Positions 1-13,378 of a stretch of DNA of 64,000 nt are shown here, piece after piece (position 1 is the first letter of the stretch; the number at the start of each line of letters is the position of its first letter). Under the pieces are notes generated by a model. The model was given only the letters and a program-made list of their open reading frames with translations, was not told where the DNA came from and searched no databases. Origin of the DNA: Syngnathus acus (taxonomy: Eukaryota; Chordata; Actinopteri; Syngnathiformes; Syngnathidae); the NCBI RefSeq assembly GCF_901709675.1, contig NC_051094.1, forward strand, positions 372,001-436,000, written 5' to 3'. Position numbers and translations under genes: made by a program.

Positions 1-3000
1 TTGCGAACCTCCCCAACCAAGTTCACCGAAAGTCGGTGAAAAAGGGCTTTGAATTCACCCTGATGGTTGTAGGTGGGTGTCGCCATTGAAGCGCTTTCAA
101 TGTCCTCCCCCACGCTCGCTCGCTCATAGCGTCACTTTGTCTTTGTTTTCAGGGGAGACGGGTTTGGGCAAATCCACACTTATCAACAGCTTGTTCCTCA
201 CCGATCTCTACCCTGAACGCTACATTCCTGGCGCCGCAGGTAAACTGTAATCATAGCAGCATGTCTGCTCCACTGTCTCCAGCTGAGCAACAGTTCAGCA
301 GGAATGCTGGGAATGGCCCCCACCCTCATTCTGTCTAAACTTTGGATATGACCAAAAGCACCACACGACCCGTTGCGGAAATGACAAATATGATGAGAGC
401 GGCCGTCTTTGTCAAGCGCTCACTCGCTCTTCCCCCGCTTGGCAGAAAAGATCGAGAGGACGGTGCAGATCGAGGCGTCCACGGTGGAGATCGAAGAGCG
501 GGGAGTGAAGCTCCGCCTCACCGTGGTGGACACACCGGGCTACGGCGACGCCATCAACAGCCAGGACTGGTGTGTCTTTCTTTTTGTTTGCCTTGGAGGG
601 AGGGAGGGAGGGAAAACATTTCTTCTTCTTCTTCTTCTTCTTCCCTCCCGTCCTCAAGTTTCCTCCTTGACTCCTTTCTCCCTCCCTCCCTCCAGTGGTG
701 TTACACCAACACATTGCGTCCAACAAAAGCGTTCTCGGGCCAGTCATCGTTATCAATGTGGAAAAAGTTATCATTCTTAATGACAGGATACGTCCTGTTG
801 TAAATGGCTCGCGTGGAAGCTTCCGAGGTCGAGCGCAATCTGTCCGGGACTGCCGATTGACTTTGAAATTTTTCTCGTGGGGAAAACGTTCATCACGGTG
901 ATATCTTTATGAAGTGGATTTTGACGCTGTAGGTTGTGCTTTCTCTTCATATCAGATGTGGCTCATTTCGAGTTGCTTCTTTTCGTCATTTTGGAATGAT
1001 TGTCCATTTGGCAGGTGTGGACAGTACGCTGGTTCAAGATGGATATATGTGAAGGTCAATTGAAGACTCTAAATTGCCCTTTGGTGTGCATGTGAGTCAA
1101 GTCCAGTTGATTTGTATAGCCCTAAATCACAAGCAGTCTCAAAGGGCTTCACATAGACAAAACAAATTGACAATTATTCTCAAAGCATCCCTTGATCTTA
1201 AGCTCCCAAAAGGGCAAGGAAAAACTCAAAAACCCTGCCAGGGGAAAATGAGAAACCTTGAGAAGGGACCACAGATGGAAGGATCTCCCTTTCAGGATCA
1301 CCAGGCTGCAATGGATGCAGAGAGGGCACAAATAATACATCATATGAAAAGCAATGGAAAAGTGGAAGCTCTTCGCTTTGACTTGGACTTTTTGAAGCTT
1401 GTTTCTTTTTCTTTTTTTTCTTGTTTTTTGTTTTGGGGTGACAGTCCTGCACCAAGTCACGCAGTTTCAGGTTTGGGCATCTGCAGCTGCTCGCTCACTC
1501 AGTCACTCAGTCACTCACTCACTCACTCACTCACTCACTCACTCACTCACTCACTCACTCACTCACTCACTCACTCACTCACTCACTCACTCACTCACTC
1601 ACTTCTCTTTTGCAAAGCTTCAAGACCATCATTCAGTACATCGACAACCAGTTTGAGCGCTACCTCCACGACGAGAGCGGCCTCAACCGCCGCCACATAG
1701 TGGACAACCGCGTGCACTGCTGCTTCTACTTCATCTCGCCTTTTGGACACGGGTAAGTGGGCAGGCATTTCTTTGCTCTTGTTTTGATTTGAGACCAAAG
1801 CCATCATTCTGTGTCATTAGCTGAGCTGGCTCTTTTGCTCATATTGTCACGGTCTTCCCCTTAGTCTCAAGCCTTTGGACGTGGAGTTCATGAAAGCCAT
1901 CCACAGCAAAGTGAACATCGTCCCCGTCATCGCTAAGGCCGACACGCTGACGCTGAAGGAGAGGGATCGCCTGAAGAGACGGGTAAGGTCTGCTCTGGGA
2001 CTAAATAAGGGGATGTCGATCTGGTGTTTTGAGAACAATATCGGGGCCTAAGGCCGTTTGCCACGTCGATGAGCTCATTTCATCCACTCGCTCCTTCCTT
2101 TTGGAGCACGCTCCCGAGTTTCCTGCTGACGATAGCTGGAAGGACAACACGTACGTCACGGCTGACGGCAGGCTTTTCCTGCCCTTGATTGCGCTAGTAA
2201 ATCACTTTTTCAACCTGGGGCCTTTTTAATTGGAGCGGCCGGCTACCTTTTGAAAGCTCACAGCTCCCCTCCTGTGCCTCATTCAGGCTCTGGAGCCGGC
2301 CGGTGCTCTGGCAGACAGACAGACAGGCTCAAAGGAGTCGATTGACTTTTGCAGGAAATTTGCTTGAAAATCACTCAGGCGGAGGCATTTTGTGCCATGG
2401 CAAGCTTGATAGGATTGTAGTCTCAACATCATTTCATTGTGTCGATTGTTTCGGACTCAAAGCTCATCATTTTTGAAATGCTTTCCATCTAGCAATGCTG
2501 CGCCGAGGGCTGGCTGTCACAGTTGGAGTGGACGTGTGAGCGAGCGAGCGGTTCTCACATCAAATGTGCAATTCCTCCATTGTACATTTGCAATTGTCGT
2601 GAAGGGGGGTGGGTGTACTTTGTGGGGTGGCATGGCTTTGTGTTGCGACCTCCGCCGACGCTTCCTGCGGCCAACTTTGCTTTCCTGTCGCAGCTGACCT
2701 CGCTCGGTCCTAAACTTCTGAAAGCGTATCACATGCAAGTATTGACATATACTGGCTGTCAATGACAAAACAGGTTCCTGGAAAAGACATTGTTAGAGGT
2801 GGGGTCACAAATCTCGTGATGCATATTGACTGGTGTGTTTTTTTTTTTTCTTTCTTGTTTTCCTTGCTGCAACTTCCTGGAACCATTTGCTGTCCGTGTC
2901 AACACGGGCGGGCAGGTCATCCATCCCGTTGGTTGGTTTGGCACCAATCTCACAGTTGTGAAATGGGCAGCAGTGTGTGCAGATGTCTCACTGCAGTGTA

Positions 3001-6000
3001 AGCTGTCTTGTCCATCTGTTTACAAGTGTGCAAAGTGGCTGCAGCCCATTCCGCTGCTTTTTTTGCTTTTATTAAGAGAACAAATGTTCCAGTTGCAGCT
3101 GGTGATTTTGTTTTGCCAGGCAGGTTTTTGAGGACACTGCGTCAACAATTGTTTGTAGACTTTTGAGAAATCTTCCTCCCAATTGTGAAAGGATTTCATC
3201 GTGCAATAAGGGATTGCTATCATTGGACTGATGGGGGGCAATTTATATATTTCAAAAACAAATGGGTGCATGACAAGTCATGGCCATAAGAATGTTTTCA
3301 AGTTGCATTTTGTTGCTTGGATCAGATTAGCTGAAGTGGTTCTGGTGGGTACACGCGCGCATCCTGTCATAATGTCAAGGGTGATGCATAACCTGGAGAA
3401 TTTGGTCCACAGTCTATGCTTTTAAAGGAGACCCCCGTTAGCCGTATGCACGTTCTCTTGTTAAAGCCACGGGAAACAGCTTGTACAGAACAATCTACAT
3501 TTCCTGCAATGTGTCACGACCTAGCCCGTGGCCGCCAGCAGCTTGGACAAAGAAAATGTACTTTGGTAGTAAATGTTTTCTCTCTCTCCCCCCCCCCCCT
3601 ATCGATTGTTTCTTTCTCCACTTGTTTGCCGCTCTTCTACCTTTTGCTTTCTTTCCCTCCCTCCCCAATGGCAATTTCCTCCCGCTCCAAAATTGCCCAG
3701 AGGAGAACGGCTGATCCTCTTTCTCAGTCTGGGGCCTTAAGACTCATATCCTGTGTGGGCCTGCCTGGCTGGCTGGCTGGCTGGTTGGCCGGCTGGCTGG
3801 CCGCTTGCTGGCTGCTTGCTGGGTTAGGGTTAGGGTTAGGCTGAGTCTCAGTCAGCTTGACTGCTTTTTTTGTTGCCGTCTCAAGCACATCTGCCTTTGA
3901 TGGGATCTTGATCATCTTGTGCGCCATTTTACTGGCGCAATCTTTTAAGAGCGGGAGCGATCTCGTCAAGGTCAAATCTTTCAGCTTCAAGTGCATCCGT
4001 CCAATTGATAGCTCATCCAGGAAGCCCGGGAAAAACACTCATTCAATGTCTGTATTCTATTCATCACTTGTCAGTTTCAGCTTCAGTCAGGAGAAAGTCA
4101 GGGAGTTTGTGACAATGTGACGCGCTTCCAACGGAAAGGCCGAAAGATGAATTTGGAGTGGAGGTGTAATGCAAGACTGTAGCAGATGTTTGATAGCTTT
4201 TCACCATTTAGGAGGGCTCCATCCTTTCAGTGTTGATCACAATCCAGGGTGTTGGATTTTGGCTGTATATCTTTACGACAAGTTTGGCATGCGCTAGCGG
4301 GCTAATCACGTGTTTTGGCACTTGTCCTCTGGGCTCCCTTCTGTTTCCTGTGTCCTGTCTTTTCCCGTTCCACGTCCTCATCCCCTCTCAGCCACCTTTT
4401 TTGCCCCCCCCCCCATCCTTATTGCACCGGCTGGCTCTTTTCCTCCCACGCTGGACTTGACCCCCCCCCCCACACACACACACACATTTGTCCACTCAGC
4501 TGCTGTATTTCAACTCTGGCCGGGGCGCAGTCACAGTTTTCCCCTCATTGTCTGCCTCAATGTCGTCTCCCCAAAGCACTGGAGCATGCGCTGCTGTGTG
4601 AACAAATCCTACGCCCCCCTCCTGCAAGGACACCATTTTTAGTCCCGGCTGATTGTGTTTTCTTCAAACCCAATATCAGAAGCTTCAAGCTGCGTGTGTG
4701 TGTGCGTGTGCGTGTGCGTGTGCGGCTCTCTTTCCTGCCACTGTTTGAAACCCATTGGCAGATCTATTTCTTTTTTCAGGCGATGTCGTCCGTTTCAAAC
4801 AATAAATGTGCACTTGTCCTCATCGGGCGGGCAAGCTGCTCTTGAGCACACGATGATCTGCTGGCGGGCGACACTTTTGCGTCTCCGTTTGATTTGGTGT
4901 CAAATGCATGTTCGTTCCCCTTTCCAAAGATGCCCTCCTCAAACACTAGATGACAAAATGGGTGGTCTCAGCAAGACAATGGGAGGGACGTCCAAAGTCA
5001 TGTGACACATGGACGGACGGACGGACGTAATTTCCCATGAGAACAAATCCAGCTGTTCTGGTCCGGTCTGTTCCAGTCTGAGCTGTCCTTCAGACCCTGA
5101 TGGGATCTATCTGGAATGTGCGCCTTTAATCCTATTGTTTCTTACTGTGCCACTCACTCAGGTGGGAGGGAGCCAAGGAGCGAGACTTGCACAAAAATCC
5201 TCCCTCCCTCCCTCCCTCCCGCCCGCCACTGTTTTTTCACGCCAGTTCACATGAGATCGGGGGAGTGAGGTGGTGGCCTCTTGTTCATCAGCAGGTATTG
5301 TTGAGGACCCTTTGTCGGCGGGAAGGGAACGCAAGTTCGCTTGACCGTTGTTTTCCTGCTTACAGACGCACACACACACAGAGACAGACTTTTTGTGCAT
5401 CCCAGGACAGTTTGGAATTGCTTTAACTTGACTTTGGAACTGACAAAAATATTCACTTAAGTGCTTTCCCAACACCAAAGACACGCGGCAATGTCCGGTC
5501 ATGGAGGGGGGTTGATCGTGATCATTTCATTCGAGCGACGGGAACTTTGAGCCGTAAATGGATACTTTCAGAGTGCAAACGTTTTGTGGACTGATGCTTT
5601 TCTTCTTCCAATTGTTTCCCCAGCAGTATAAATGTCTCTGAAATGTGATTCCTGTGAAAATATCCCATTCTTTCTCTTGCTTTTCCAGTGTCCTTATCTC
5701 TGTTTGAAGTTGACTCGTATTGACACATGAGTCTCCATCTTGAAGACAATCATTTTCCTCTGCTGACCTCCGTATCCGCTCCCAAAAGTTGATTTTTATC
5801 ACGCATGACGCGACATGCTCATAAAGTTCATGTTCCGCATAGCTTTCATCCCCGCAGAAGCTGGGAGGTTACGCAAATGTTACTTGGAGTCGCTCTTGCT
5901 GTTTTTCTTGCTCTTTTGCGGTGCGCATTCCTCAGGAGCACGTGCAGCTGGAGAGCTTTTCTGATGGACTTTTCTCGATGGACCTCTTCATGTGCTCTCT

Positions 6001-7245
6001 CTGTCTTTTTTTTCTGCTTGGATTCCCTCGCTCGCAGCGATTTCTTTCCCTCCCTCCCTCCCTCTGAGCGCTCCTTTCTACTTCCAAGTATTGTTTCCCA
6101 GCGATAGGCCAGGCAGGCAGGCAGCCAGGCAGCCACGCAGCCAGGCAGCCAGGCAGCCACGCAGCCACGCAGCCAGGCAGGATGCTCGCCTCCGCCTCTG
6201 CCTCTGTCCTCTCTTCAACAACTGTGATTTCAAACATGTGTTGTTGTGTGCGCGCGCACTCACTGTTTATTACAGTCGCGGCCAGTGTCGCTCTCTTTCC
6301 CTTGTTGTGTTGTCAACACAGAAGGTGCGAGGGGTGTTTTGGAGAAAGAAATAGGATTCTTTCTGCAGGGTTATATCGTCGATTGCTTTAATGATGACTG
6401 AGCATTTCTGGTTGTATGTTTAGTGAGTAGGTAAGCTATTGTTTGGCTTCATCTTACTGGAATTGGACTACGTGGACATAAAATGGTATCAGGCTCCCTC
6501 CACCCTAATATGTCTCCTGGATATTTTTCCAGAAACAATGCTTGATATTAAAGGTCCAGCGTTAACCAGAAGCTCAGGCTTCCTTTTCTAATTAATATTG
6601 CGCCGGGCTCTCGAGGGGCACATTGTTGGCCGTCTTAACGACACCGAGCGGAGTTGCGCAGCCAAGCACAACAGGTCGGAGTAAAGTCTCGGAGCAAAGT
6701 CTCGGAGCTGCGCAGGATGGTCACAAAATCACCGTGGCTCCCGCTGCCAACAAAAATACAAAATGACCAGGAGGGGAGTAGTGCGGTGAAGCAAGAGCAA
6801 GAGCAAGAGGGATTAAGCCAAGTCAACACAGATTTGGAGGAAGGAAGGTTGGCCGGCCGGCCGTGATTGTGGCACCTGTTGGAGATTGGAGTTACCGGTT
6901 GAGTTGCTCAGCACGTACACGTACATGCGGTCGGTCATCCTGTACACCAGCACATAGAGCATTGTGCGCCCTTTGGGGCTCGCTTGCTTCGTCATCAGGT
7001 CTTAAGTCAAGGGAGAGTCCATCTCCTCCAATTGGTGACGGTTGACTCGAGGTACAGCGGTGTAAATGTTGACCTGCTCCTTCCCGCTTTTGACAGTGGG
7101 CAAGAAAGCGGCAATAGTGACGAGAGCCCATTTCTTATCTTTCGTTGTGGCAACATGTTTTATCAAGAGGAAATGGGCAGGATGAATTTGTTGAATAAAT
7201 GTTTTTTCCAAACACTGCATTGAATCTATGATTCTTATCAGTGCA

Positions 7246-7294
<49 letters not shown>

Positions 7295-9776
7295 CCAGCT
7301 TGGAACACTGGGTGGCATACTTGGCACAGCTTCATGCCCAAATGTTTTTTACATTGGCTGCCACTGAGAAAAGAAAGCCATTGGTATGAAATTGTTTGGT
7401 GAATGGTTGGACTCAAATGCTCTCTAGAAATGAAGATAAGAGCACTAATGAATCCAATGAGATCAGCCTCCGCTGTACGTTTGCTGTTTGTTTCCTGCCA
7501 TTGTGTGGAGCGAGTTTATTTTCTCACCGAGCGCGCAATTTCCCAAAAGTGCCGACTTTCTGCTTGAACCAAAGTCGCATTTTGGAGGCGTTGAGAAGAA
7601 GCCCCGCTCTTGTGTCGCGTTTGTTTTGACATCTGCAGCACAACAATACCTGAACACGCACGCACATATGCCTGGCTGAGAAAACAAAGTTTAGCCATAA
7701 CAAGTGTGCAAACAGGAGCTGGAAAAGCCGCTGCTGTCACTTCCCGGGATCGGAGCCGACCGACCGACCGACCGACTCACCCGCCTACCGCTCTCCCAAC
7801 CCTCCCTCCCTCCCGACATGAAAGTGGCCCCAAAAGTCAAGAAAACAAGGCCGCTTGACGTTTCTTGGCTCCCTTACATAACAATACAGTACGCTACGGG
7901 AATACAAAAGACAAATGGTGCCTTGATGTTTAGAATAATAAATACTGACATGTGTCCCATGGTCAGGGGAAAGAAAGCCAGGCAGGGCCTTTGTTCCAAT
8001 AGTCTCGGCAGCCTTTCAATGAAAGACGGCCAGAGAAGTTGACGCTGAGACACGCACGCACGCACGCACGCACGCACAGACGGGAGTCTTAATTTTCACC
8101 TTCCACCCCCTTTGCGTGTCCTCCGCGGGACTTGTGTGTTGCTGCAACAACACAAATACGTGCCTTCCACTCATCCCGCCCACCTTCTTCTCGGTTTATG
8201 GCTGTCAAACGCAGCTGCATTTCCAGCACCCGCCGGGCCAGCGGCCTTGAAACAAAGACCTTTGTTTGAGTGTGGATGTGTCGGTGATCCTTGGAGTATT
8301 ACTTTTATGAAACATTTTTGGGGTTTCCACAAATTCTGACTGGGGAGAAGGGAGTGTTTGCAAAGTGGTCATGACCCGGGCCGGCCTCGCCCTCCTTCTG
8401 CATTTTAGATCCTGGATGAGATCGCCGAGCACGGAATTCGAATCTATCAGCTACCTGACGCCGACTCGGACGAGGATGAGGAGTTCAAGGAGCAGACCAG
8501 AGTCCTGAAGGTTGTAAATACGTCTGTCTCCACCTGCTGGTGATAAAGTTGACCTTCAGCTGAAGCTAGTGGACTTCCTGAAGGCAATGTGCTCAGGACG
8601 TGAATCCTTTCTGTCCAATGTTTACTTTGCTAGTCATTCTCTGAGATGCGTCATCTCCACTCAGGCCAGCATTCCCTTTGCCGTGATTGGCTCCAATCAG
8701 CTGATCGAGGTGAAGGACAAGAAGATCCGCGGTCGCCTGTACCCGTGGGGGGTCGTGGAGGTGGAGAACCCTGAGCACAACGACTTCCTCAAGCTGCGCA
8801 CCATGCTGGTGTGAGTCCTTCCGGCCACTTCAGAAATCGGAGCTCTTATTTCCTTCGCCCCGAGAGCCGAAAGACCTCATCGCTCGCTCGCTCGCTCGCG
8901 TGCCGCTGTGCTGGTTGCAGGACGCACATGCAAGACCTGCAGGAGGTCACTCAGGATCTGCATTACGAGAACTTCCGCTCCGAGAGGCTGAAGAGAGCTG
9001 GAAGGTAAGACGCTATGACGTCGGGGAACAACACGCAGACGACGAGCTGCTCACTTGCGCCTTTAATCCTGGGCTGCTGTTTGCTTCCCCGTAGAGCTGT
9101 GGATGAGGACGTGATGGATAAAGACCAGATACTGCTACAGAAGGAGGCCGAGGTACACGCAAACACGTTATTATTCAGTGTATGTCTTGTTTATACCCAT
9201 GCGGCCAACGTTTGGCAATGGCAAGCTTCCTAATGATCCTGAGTGAGTGTGTGTTACAATCTTACCATCTTGACCAGAGGGCAGCAATCAGAGTTGCTTG
9301 CAAACAATGTTATATACGTCGGCAAGTGTGTGACCTCACTTCCTGTCCGGATGTCCTGGCCCACTTTTATGATGGGAATGACCTCCGTTTGAAAGAAAAA
9401 GCAGCTCAGACAATGGCCCTCTTGAAATGCAATGTTAGTTTGTAAGTTTGTGTGAAACGCATCCCAAAAATAAGAGCAAGTTCCATCGGGTGGGCATTGT
9501 GAGCAAGCCTAAGAAAGACTTTTTCCAATGAGTTAACCATTTCAAATTTCCACCACAATTTCAAACCAATCCGGTGCAAAAGAAATTCTGCGTGAACCTC
9601 GGGATGTTCTCCTTTCTGCTCACAAGATGGCAGCAGATAGCCCCGGAGCTTTGTATTTTTCCAAATGTCCTGTCGTGGTCATGTTTTGCTCTTCTTTGAT
9701 TTTCTTTTAGCTGAGACGCATGCAAGAGATGATCGCTAAGATGCAGGCGCAGATCAAGATGAAATCAGACGAGTAA
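1..9776 (+). CDS. septin2: Septin, SEPT2-type GTPase (5'-partial, 10 exons)
   Basis: Filament-forming GTPase of the septin cytoskeleton. The window enters the gene mid-coding. Exons read from splice sites and frame: 1-72, 153-239, 446-569, 1618-1752, 1865-1982, 8409-8510, 8665-8810, 8921-9004, 9095-9152 and 9711-9776 (stop TAA 9774-9776). The N-terminal conserved [20 protein letters not shown] is followed by the P-loop GETGLGKST, the G3 motif DTPGYGD and the G4 motif AKAD. Next come the septin-unique element ([19 protein letters not shown]) and a short coiled coil ([18 protein letters not shown]). All junctions keep the frame. From memory of the family it fits SEPT2 ([28 protein letters not shown]) much better than SEPT5. 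That is notable because SEPT5 is the septin linked to PI4KA in mammals. The first exon(s) with the start codon lie outside the window. The paralogue assignment needs a tree. Confidence 0.9.
1493..1603. repeat. (CACT)n microsatellite in a septin intron
   Basis: An almost pure CACT tetranucleotide tract of about 110 bp. It ends 14 bp before the septin exon that starts at 1618, so it occupies the place of the polypyrimidine tract of that acceptor. Confidence 0.95.
6108..6180. repeat. GGCA/GCCACGCA-type repeat
   Basis: A run of GGCA units mixed with GCCAGGCA and GCCACGCA variants. It is the shortest of four loci in the window built from the same units; the others are at 35446-35606, 41731-42004 and 52291-52799. 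Confidence 0.85.
7249..7288. repeat. (GT)n microsatellite
   Basis: A pure GT dinucleotide run of about 40 bp in the large septin intron. Confidence 0.95.
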
Positions 9777-10136
9777 ACACACACTCCGCACCGCACCGTG
9801 CTGTCTGTCGCCCTATACAAGTGTGTTTTTAGAATCCCCCACTTTCCACTTGTGTATGACCTTTTAGTTGATTTTTGTCTTGATATAGCTCGCCCCTTAC
9901 AGGTTAACGGGGAATTCAAAGTCATTGGTGGATTCCTTTTTGTCATATCATCTGCCAGATAATCATACCGTACTGTCCCACTCCAGTCTTAATGAGAATC
10001 TATTATGAGCACTTTGACATGATCACGCTTTATAACTGTTTGCTTCTCTTCAAGTCAGCCACCCTATAGTAGGTCATTTTCCTGCCTAATGTCGCCTTAT
10101 CCAGCAGCCACAAAGGTTTCTAAGAATCCCAAGGAC

Positions 10137-10181
10137 CGACAGACAGACAGGCAGGCAGGCAGGCAGACAGACAGACAGACA
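10137..10181. repeat. GACA/GGCA short tandem repeat in the septin 3'UTR
   Basis: GACA units flank a central block of GGCA units, about 45 bp in all. It lies between the septin stop codon (9776) and the polyA signal (10417), so it is probably transcribed. Confidence 0.85.
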
Positions 10182-10416
10182 CAAGGGATATGCTCACAGC
10201 TGGTGCTATTATTTTTGCCAACTAATCTAGATTACAGTGGGACCTTGGTCATGGCCATTTTTTAAGCAGTACTCAGTATGTAGGTATTTTCCTGTCAAAT
10301 ATATCGTTTTGTGGACTTTCATAAATGATGTTGCCGGTCACATACATGACTATTTGATCCCGTCATGCCAACGGACACTCTTTAACCATGACTGACCAGT
10401 TGTACCGCTCCACTGC

Positions 10417-10422
10417 AATAAA
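10417..10422 (+). terminator. Polyadenylation signal of the septin gene
   Basis: A canonical AATAAA 641 bp after the septin stop codon, followed by a T/G-rich stretch. It defines a 3'UTR of about 0.65 kb. The choice of this signal is inferred from position. Confidence 0.6.
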
Positions 10423-10619
10423 GGATTGTTTGCAGAAAACATGTCTACTTGCTGGTTATTCACCTTTTCAGGGTTAGGGTCTCAGTAGAGCACTTGATAA
10501 GGAATACCAAGCCAAACGTTCTCAGCAGCCCCCCCCCCCCACCTAGTGGTGGTTTAACGCCGCTGCTCCATGTTTCCCAAAACAAATCAAATGGATGATT
10601 CAGGGAATATTTCTTCAAC

Positions 10620-10625
10620 TTTATT
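10620..10625 (-). terminator. Polyadenylation signal of SNAP29
   Basis: TTTATT on the + strand is AATAAA on the - strand, about 740 bp beyond the SNAP29 stop codon. It lies about 200 bp from the septin signal, so the two genes converge tail to tail with hardly any spacer. Confidence 0.5.
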
Positions 10626-11361
10626 CCATGTAATCGTCAAATGATTCCAGTTCGCTCACAGTAACATTTATCCTGTATCCTTCTCAAACATTCCAATTGA
10701 TCTAAACAATCAATGCACAACAGGCTCAGTAAGAAAGCAAAGACCAAAGACTTTTGTTGAGTCCAACTGCTGTTGAGCTCCTTGACATGAGAAAGAACAA
10801 GAGAAAATGTCAACAGTTATCTGTCTAAATTGTAAGGCAACATCTTTTTATACACATTGTTTGGAGGCACAGCCGCATCTCCATAAACAGGACGATCAAA
10901 GAAAAGTTCATTTATTTCAGTAGTTTGAGCAAAAAGTGATTCTTTTCGCCAACCAATTTGGACATAATTTCAACATAAAAATCCTAGTGACTGTTATGTA
11001 TTTCTCAAGATGGTGGTTTGGGTGTTTTTGCTATCTTAAGGCTTCATTTTATTTAATCCAATTATGATATACGTATGTTTGTCGGAAATGTTTGGGTTTC
11101 AATTTTTGAACTGAATTGTCACACAAAAGTCATTTATAGAGATGCATGTGTATAGACTGATGGAGAAGACCACTTACAAATACAAACAGTCTTCCCTTTA
11201 ATGGACACAAGTCAAATAGACTAAGATGGGACATACATTTATAATAAACACAATGAATATGCAAAAAAGAACGTGCCAGTTTATTCTTCACTGGGACAGG
11301 ACGGAAAATCAAGTGATGACTCGCAAGATGTCAGTGAGGTCTGAAGTCCAAAGAGTTTGTT

Positions 11362-12729
11362 TTATTTGAGCTTTTTAATCTGCTGGTTTGTGCTGTTGAT
11401 CTTGGTGTCCATCTTGTCCACTTTGTTGAGCAGAGAATCGATGGAGTCTTCCTGGCTGTCAATCTCAGATTGCAGACCCAAGCCGAGGTTCTTGAGGCGG
11501 CTCAAGCCGTTTGCCATTTCATCTAAACAAGGTGAAAACAAGTACATAGATCAAGCTTGAGTTGAGATAAAGTTTGCTTCTTTTTTTTTTTTGATACTTG
11601 TAAATAACTCCCACAATGAACGGAAGCTCACTGTAGATGTCTTACGAATTTACCTAAATTGTTGTCCAAGGTCTGGTGAGCTTGTCGAAGGTGTCTGTTC
11701 TGAGGGGGTGCATTTTGTGAGGAGGAGCCGCCGCCATCTACGGATGCCGTGGCTCCAAACCCTTAAAAAGAGAAAACAAAAAGCAGACGTCAGAGCACAC
11801 CTCAGGTTGTATATTCCACGTCACGGTGTACGTACCTCCTGTCTGCAGCTTTCTCAGGTTGGGATGACTGGCTTGGTATTTGTCTTCTTGCCCTTTGCTA
11901 GTGGCCAAGGCATTCTGTAACCTGAGGAAAAGAGCAACTTGTCAAGAAATGAATGACACGTTAGACATTAAGACAGAAGCGGGGGGCACTGCACTGACTT
12001 GAAATACATGAGTCCTGCTTCTTTGTTTGCATTTGAAAGTTGCCATTGTCAAGCTAGTGTCCCATTTGTCGTGCTTTTGGGCTTGGACCAGGGGTGATTA
12101 GCAAAACAAATATGTGTTCCAAGTGTTGTACAGAATTCTGGTTTGAAGGCACGCTAGAAGAAAAGCATTCTTTTCGGACGGCTGCCCTCGGGGTTCACCT
12201 GTCATTGGCCTCGTAGGCCTTGGGCTCCTCTGGCGCAGGTTTGGGCTGTTCAGGTTTGCCCTTGAAGTAACTGACCAAGCCGCCCCAAACACTCTTGATG
12301 CTATTGATGTGCTTCTGACTGGTCTTCATGTCCTCATCCATATTGTCCAACATTTTATCTGTCCTTTGTAGAACTTCCCCCTGACGCATCAGCTCCTACA
12401 CAAACAACAATCAGGTTTTGAGGGTTAGGATGACTTCCTTCCTTCCTTCCTCATGCCGGACAAATGGGATTGGCGTGACATATGACTACCTCCGCCGTTT
12501 CCACACCCATCTTCTCCGATTCATAGATGAGGCCGATTGAACGGTAGCTGCTGTCCACCGCGGACTGAGCTGTGCGCATCACTTCCTGCTGGAGGTAGCG
12601 CTGTCTCCTCTCGGCATCGCTCAGTTGGCTGTCGCCATGGTCACCGTCCGAGGCCCTGTTGGTAGGCCGGAAGCTCTCTTCGTCGTCGTCGTCGTCTGCA
12701 AACGGATTGTGGGACTTTGGATACGCCAT
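11362..12729 (-). CDS. snap29: SNAP29, Qbc-SNARE
   Basis: Soluble SNARE that contributes two helices to fusion complexes, including autophagosome-lysosome fusion with syntaxin 17 and VAMP8 (family knowledge). Coding exons on the - strand: 12490-12729 (ATG at 12729), 12199-12395, 11836-11921, 11654-11761 and 11362-11522 (stop). They give about 263 aa, against 258 in human. All splice phases close without a frameshift. The N-terminus [10 protein letters not shown] carries the NPF endocytic motif seen in SNAP29. The first SNARE helix spans roughly residues 50-115 (LYESEKMG-type core, [20 protein letters not shown]), the linker has KHINSIKSV, and the second helix is in the last exon. There are no palmitoylated cysteines in the linker, as expected for SNAP29 and unlike SNAP25. 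A donor-like context upstream of the ATG suggests a non-coding 5' exon nearer the shared promoter. Confidence 0.96.
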
Positions 12730-13360
12730 CTCATCTGATCTGACCTGACGGGGCACACAAGTATACAATACAATAATGTTGAGCTTTCGCGACACACTGG
12801 ATTGCAGCTTTGTTTGCCAGAGTTCTTTCACAGGCAGGCATGGAACTTCATCTTCCTCCCATCATGAGCAACAGCACAGTTGAATTTCATTTGCCCTGTG
12901 AATATGTTTGTCACTCCATTCCGTCGTCGTTCCTTGTAAAAGTCAACGCTCCAGGCAGGCACGCACGCACGCAAGAAAGAGCAAAAAAGTAGAAGAGGAT
13001 TTACTAGCATCAACGGACACGTGTTGATTTGAAAGTAGGCACCCTGCCTATGTGATCAGTCAAGATATTCTATTGGCTAGATTCCGACCGTTGACGGATA
13101 CAATTGAAGATTCGGTGTAAACTGCTGACACGATTAGAATGCTATGTGGAAACGACTCGAGTGGAAGCTCGCTGAACGAAAAGTGCCAGAGAACAAGCAC
13201 AACAGGCCGAAAGAAACGAGCGATGTGCCTGTCAACATATCCACACATTTGATGTCCGACACAAAGGATTCAAAAGTCGTTAAAAGAACCAACCTCTGGC
13301 CGCCCGATCGATCTGCTCTTATTGCTAGGTCAGATGACTGACTGACTGACTGGCACGAAG

Positions 13361-13378
13361 ACTTCCTGTGTGACGTCA
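13361..13378. promoter_or_regulatory. CRE plus ETS-type site in the SNAP29/PI4KA divergent promoter
   Basis: A perfect palindromic cAMP-response element TGACGTCA at 13371-13378 lies directly after ACTTCCTG (13361-13368), the core of an ETS/GABP site. Both are in the 0.95 kb between the SNAP29 ATG (12729, leftward) and the PI4KA ATG (13681, rightward). CRE and ETS pairs are common in bidirectional housekeeping promoters. That they drive both genes is inferred. A CpG-rich block (GACGC repeats near 13626-13655) follows just before the PI4KA start. Confidence 0.6.

Larger units (their letters stand above)
1983..8408 (+). other. Large septin intron (6.4 kb), repeat-rich, no gene seen
   Basis: This is the intron between the exon ending at 1982 (donor GTAAGG) and the exon starting at 8409 (acceptor TTTTAG). 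I see no coding exon of another gene in it. It holds short tetranucleotide runs (GGCT near 3765-3800, CCGA near 7755-7775, CGCA near 8052-8078), pyrimidine runs, three telomere-like TTAGGG units near 3821-3840, a GT run at 7249-7288 and a GCAG/GCCA-type run at 6108-6180. The ORFs in it are short and have low-complexity composition. Confidence 0.7.

Noticed and set aside
1497-1601. CRISPR-like array of regular repeats
   Set aside because: The unit is 4 bp with no spacers, in a vertebrate intron. It is a microsatellite. No CRISPR array is present anywhere in the window.
3821-3840. Telomere-like TTAGGG units as a sign of a chromosome end or fusion
   Set aside because: Only about three units inside an intron. 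Short interstitial copies are common and carry no such meaning.
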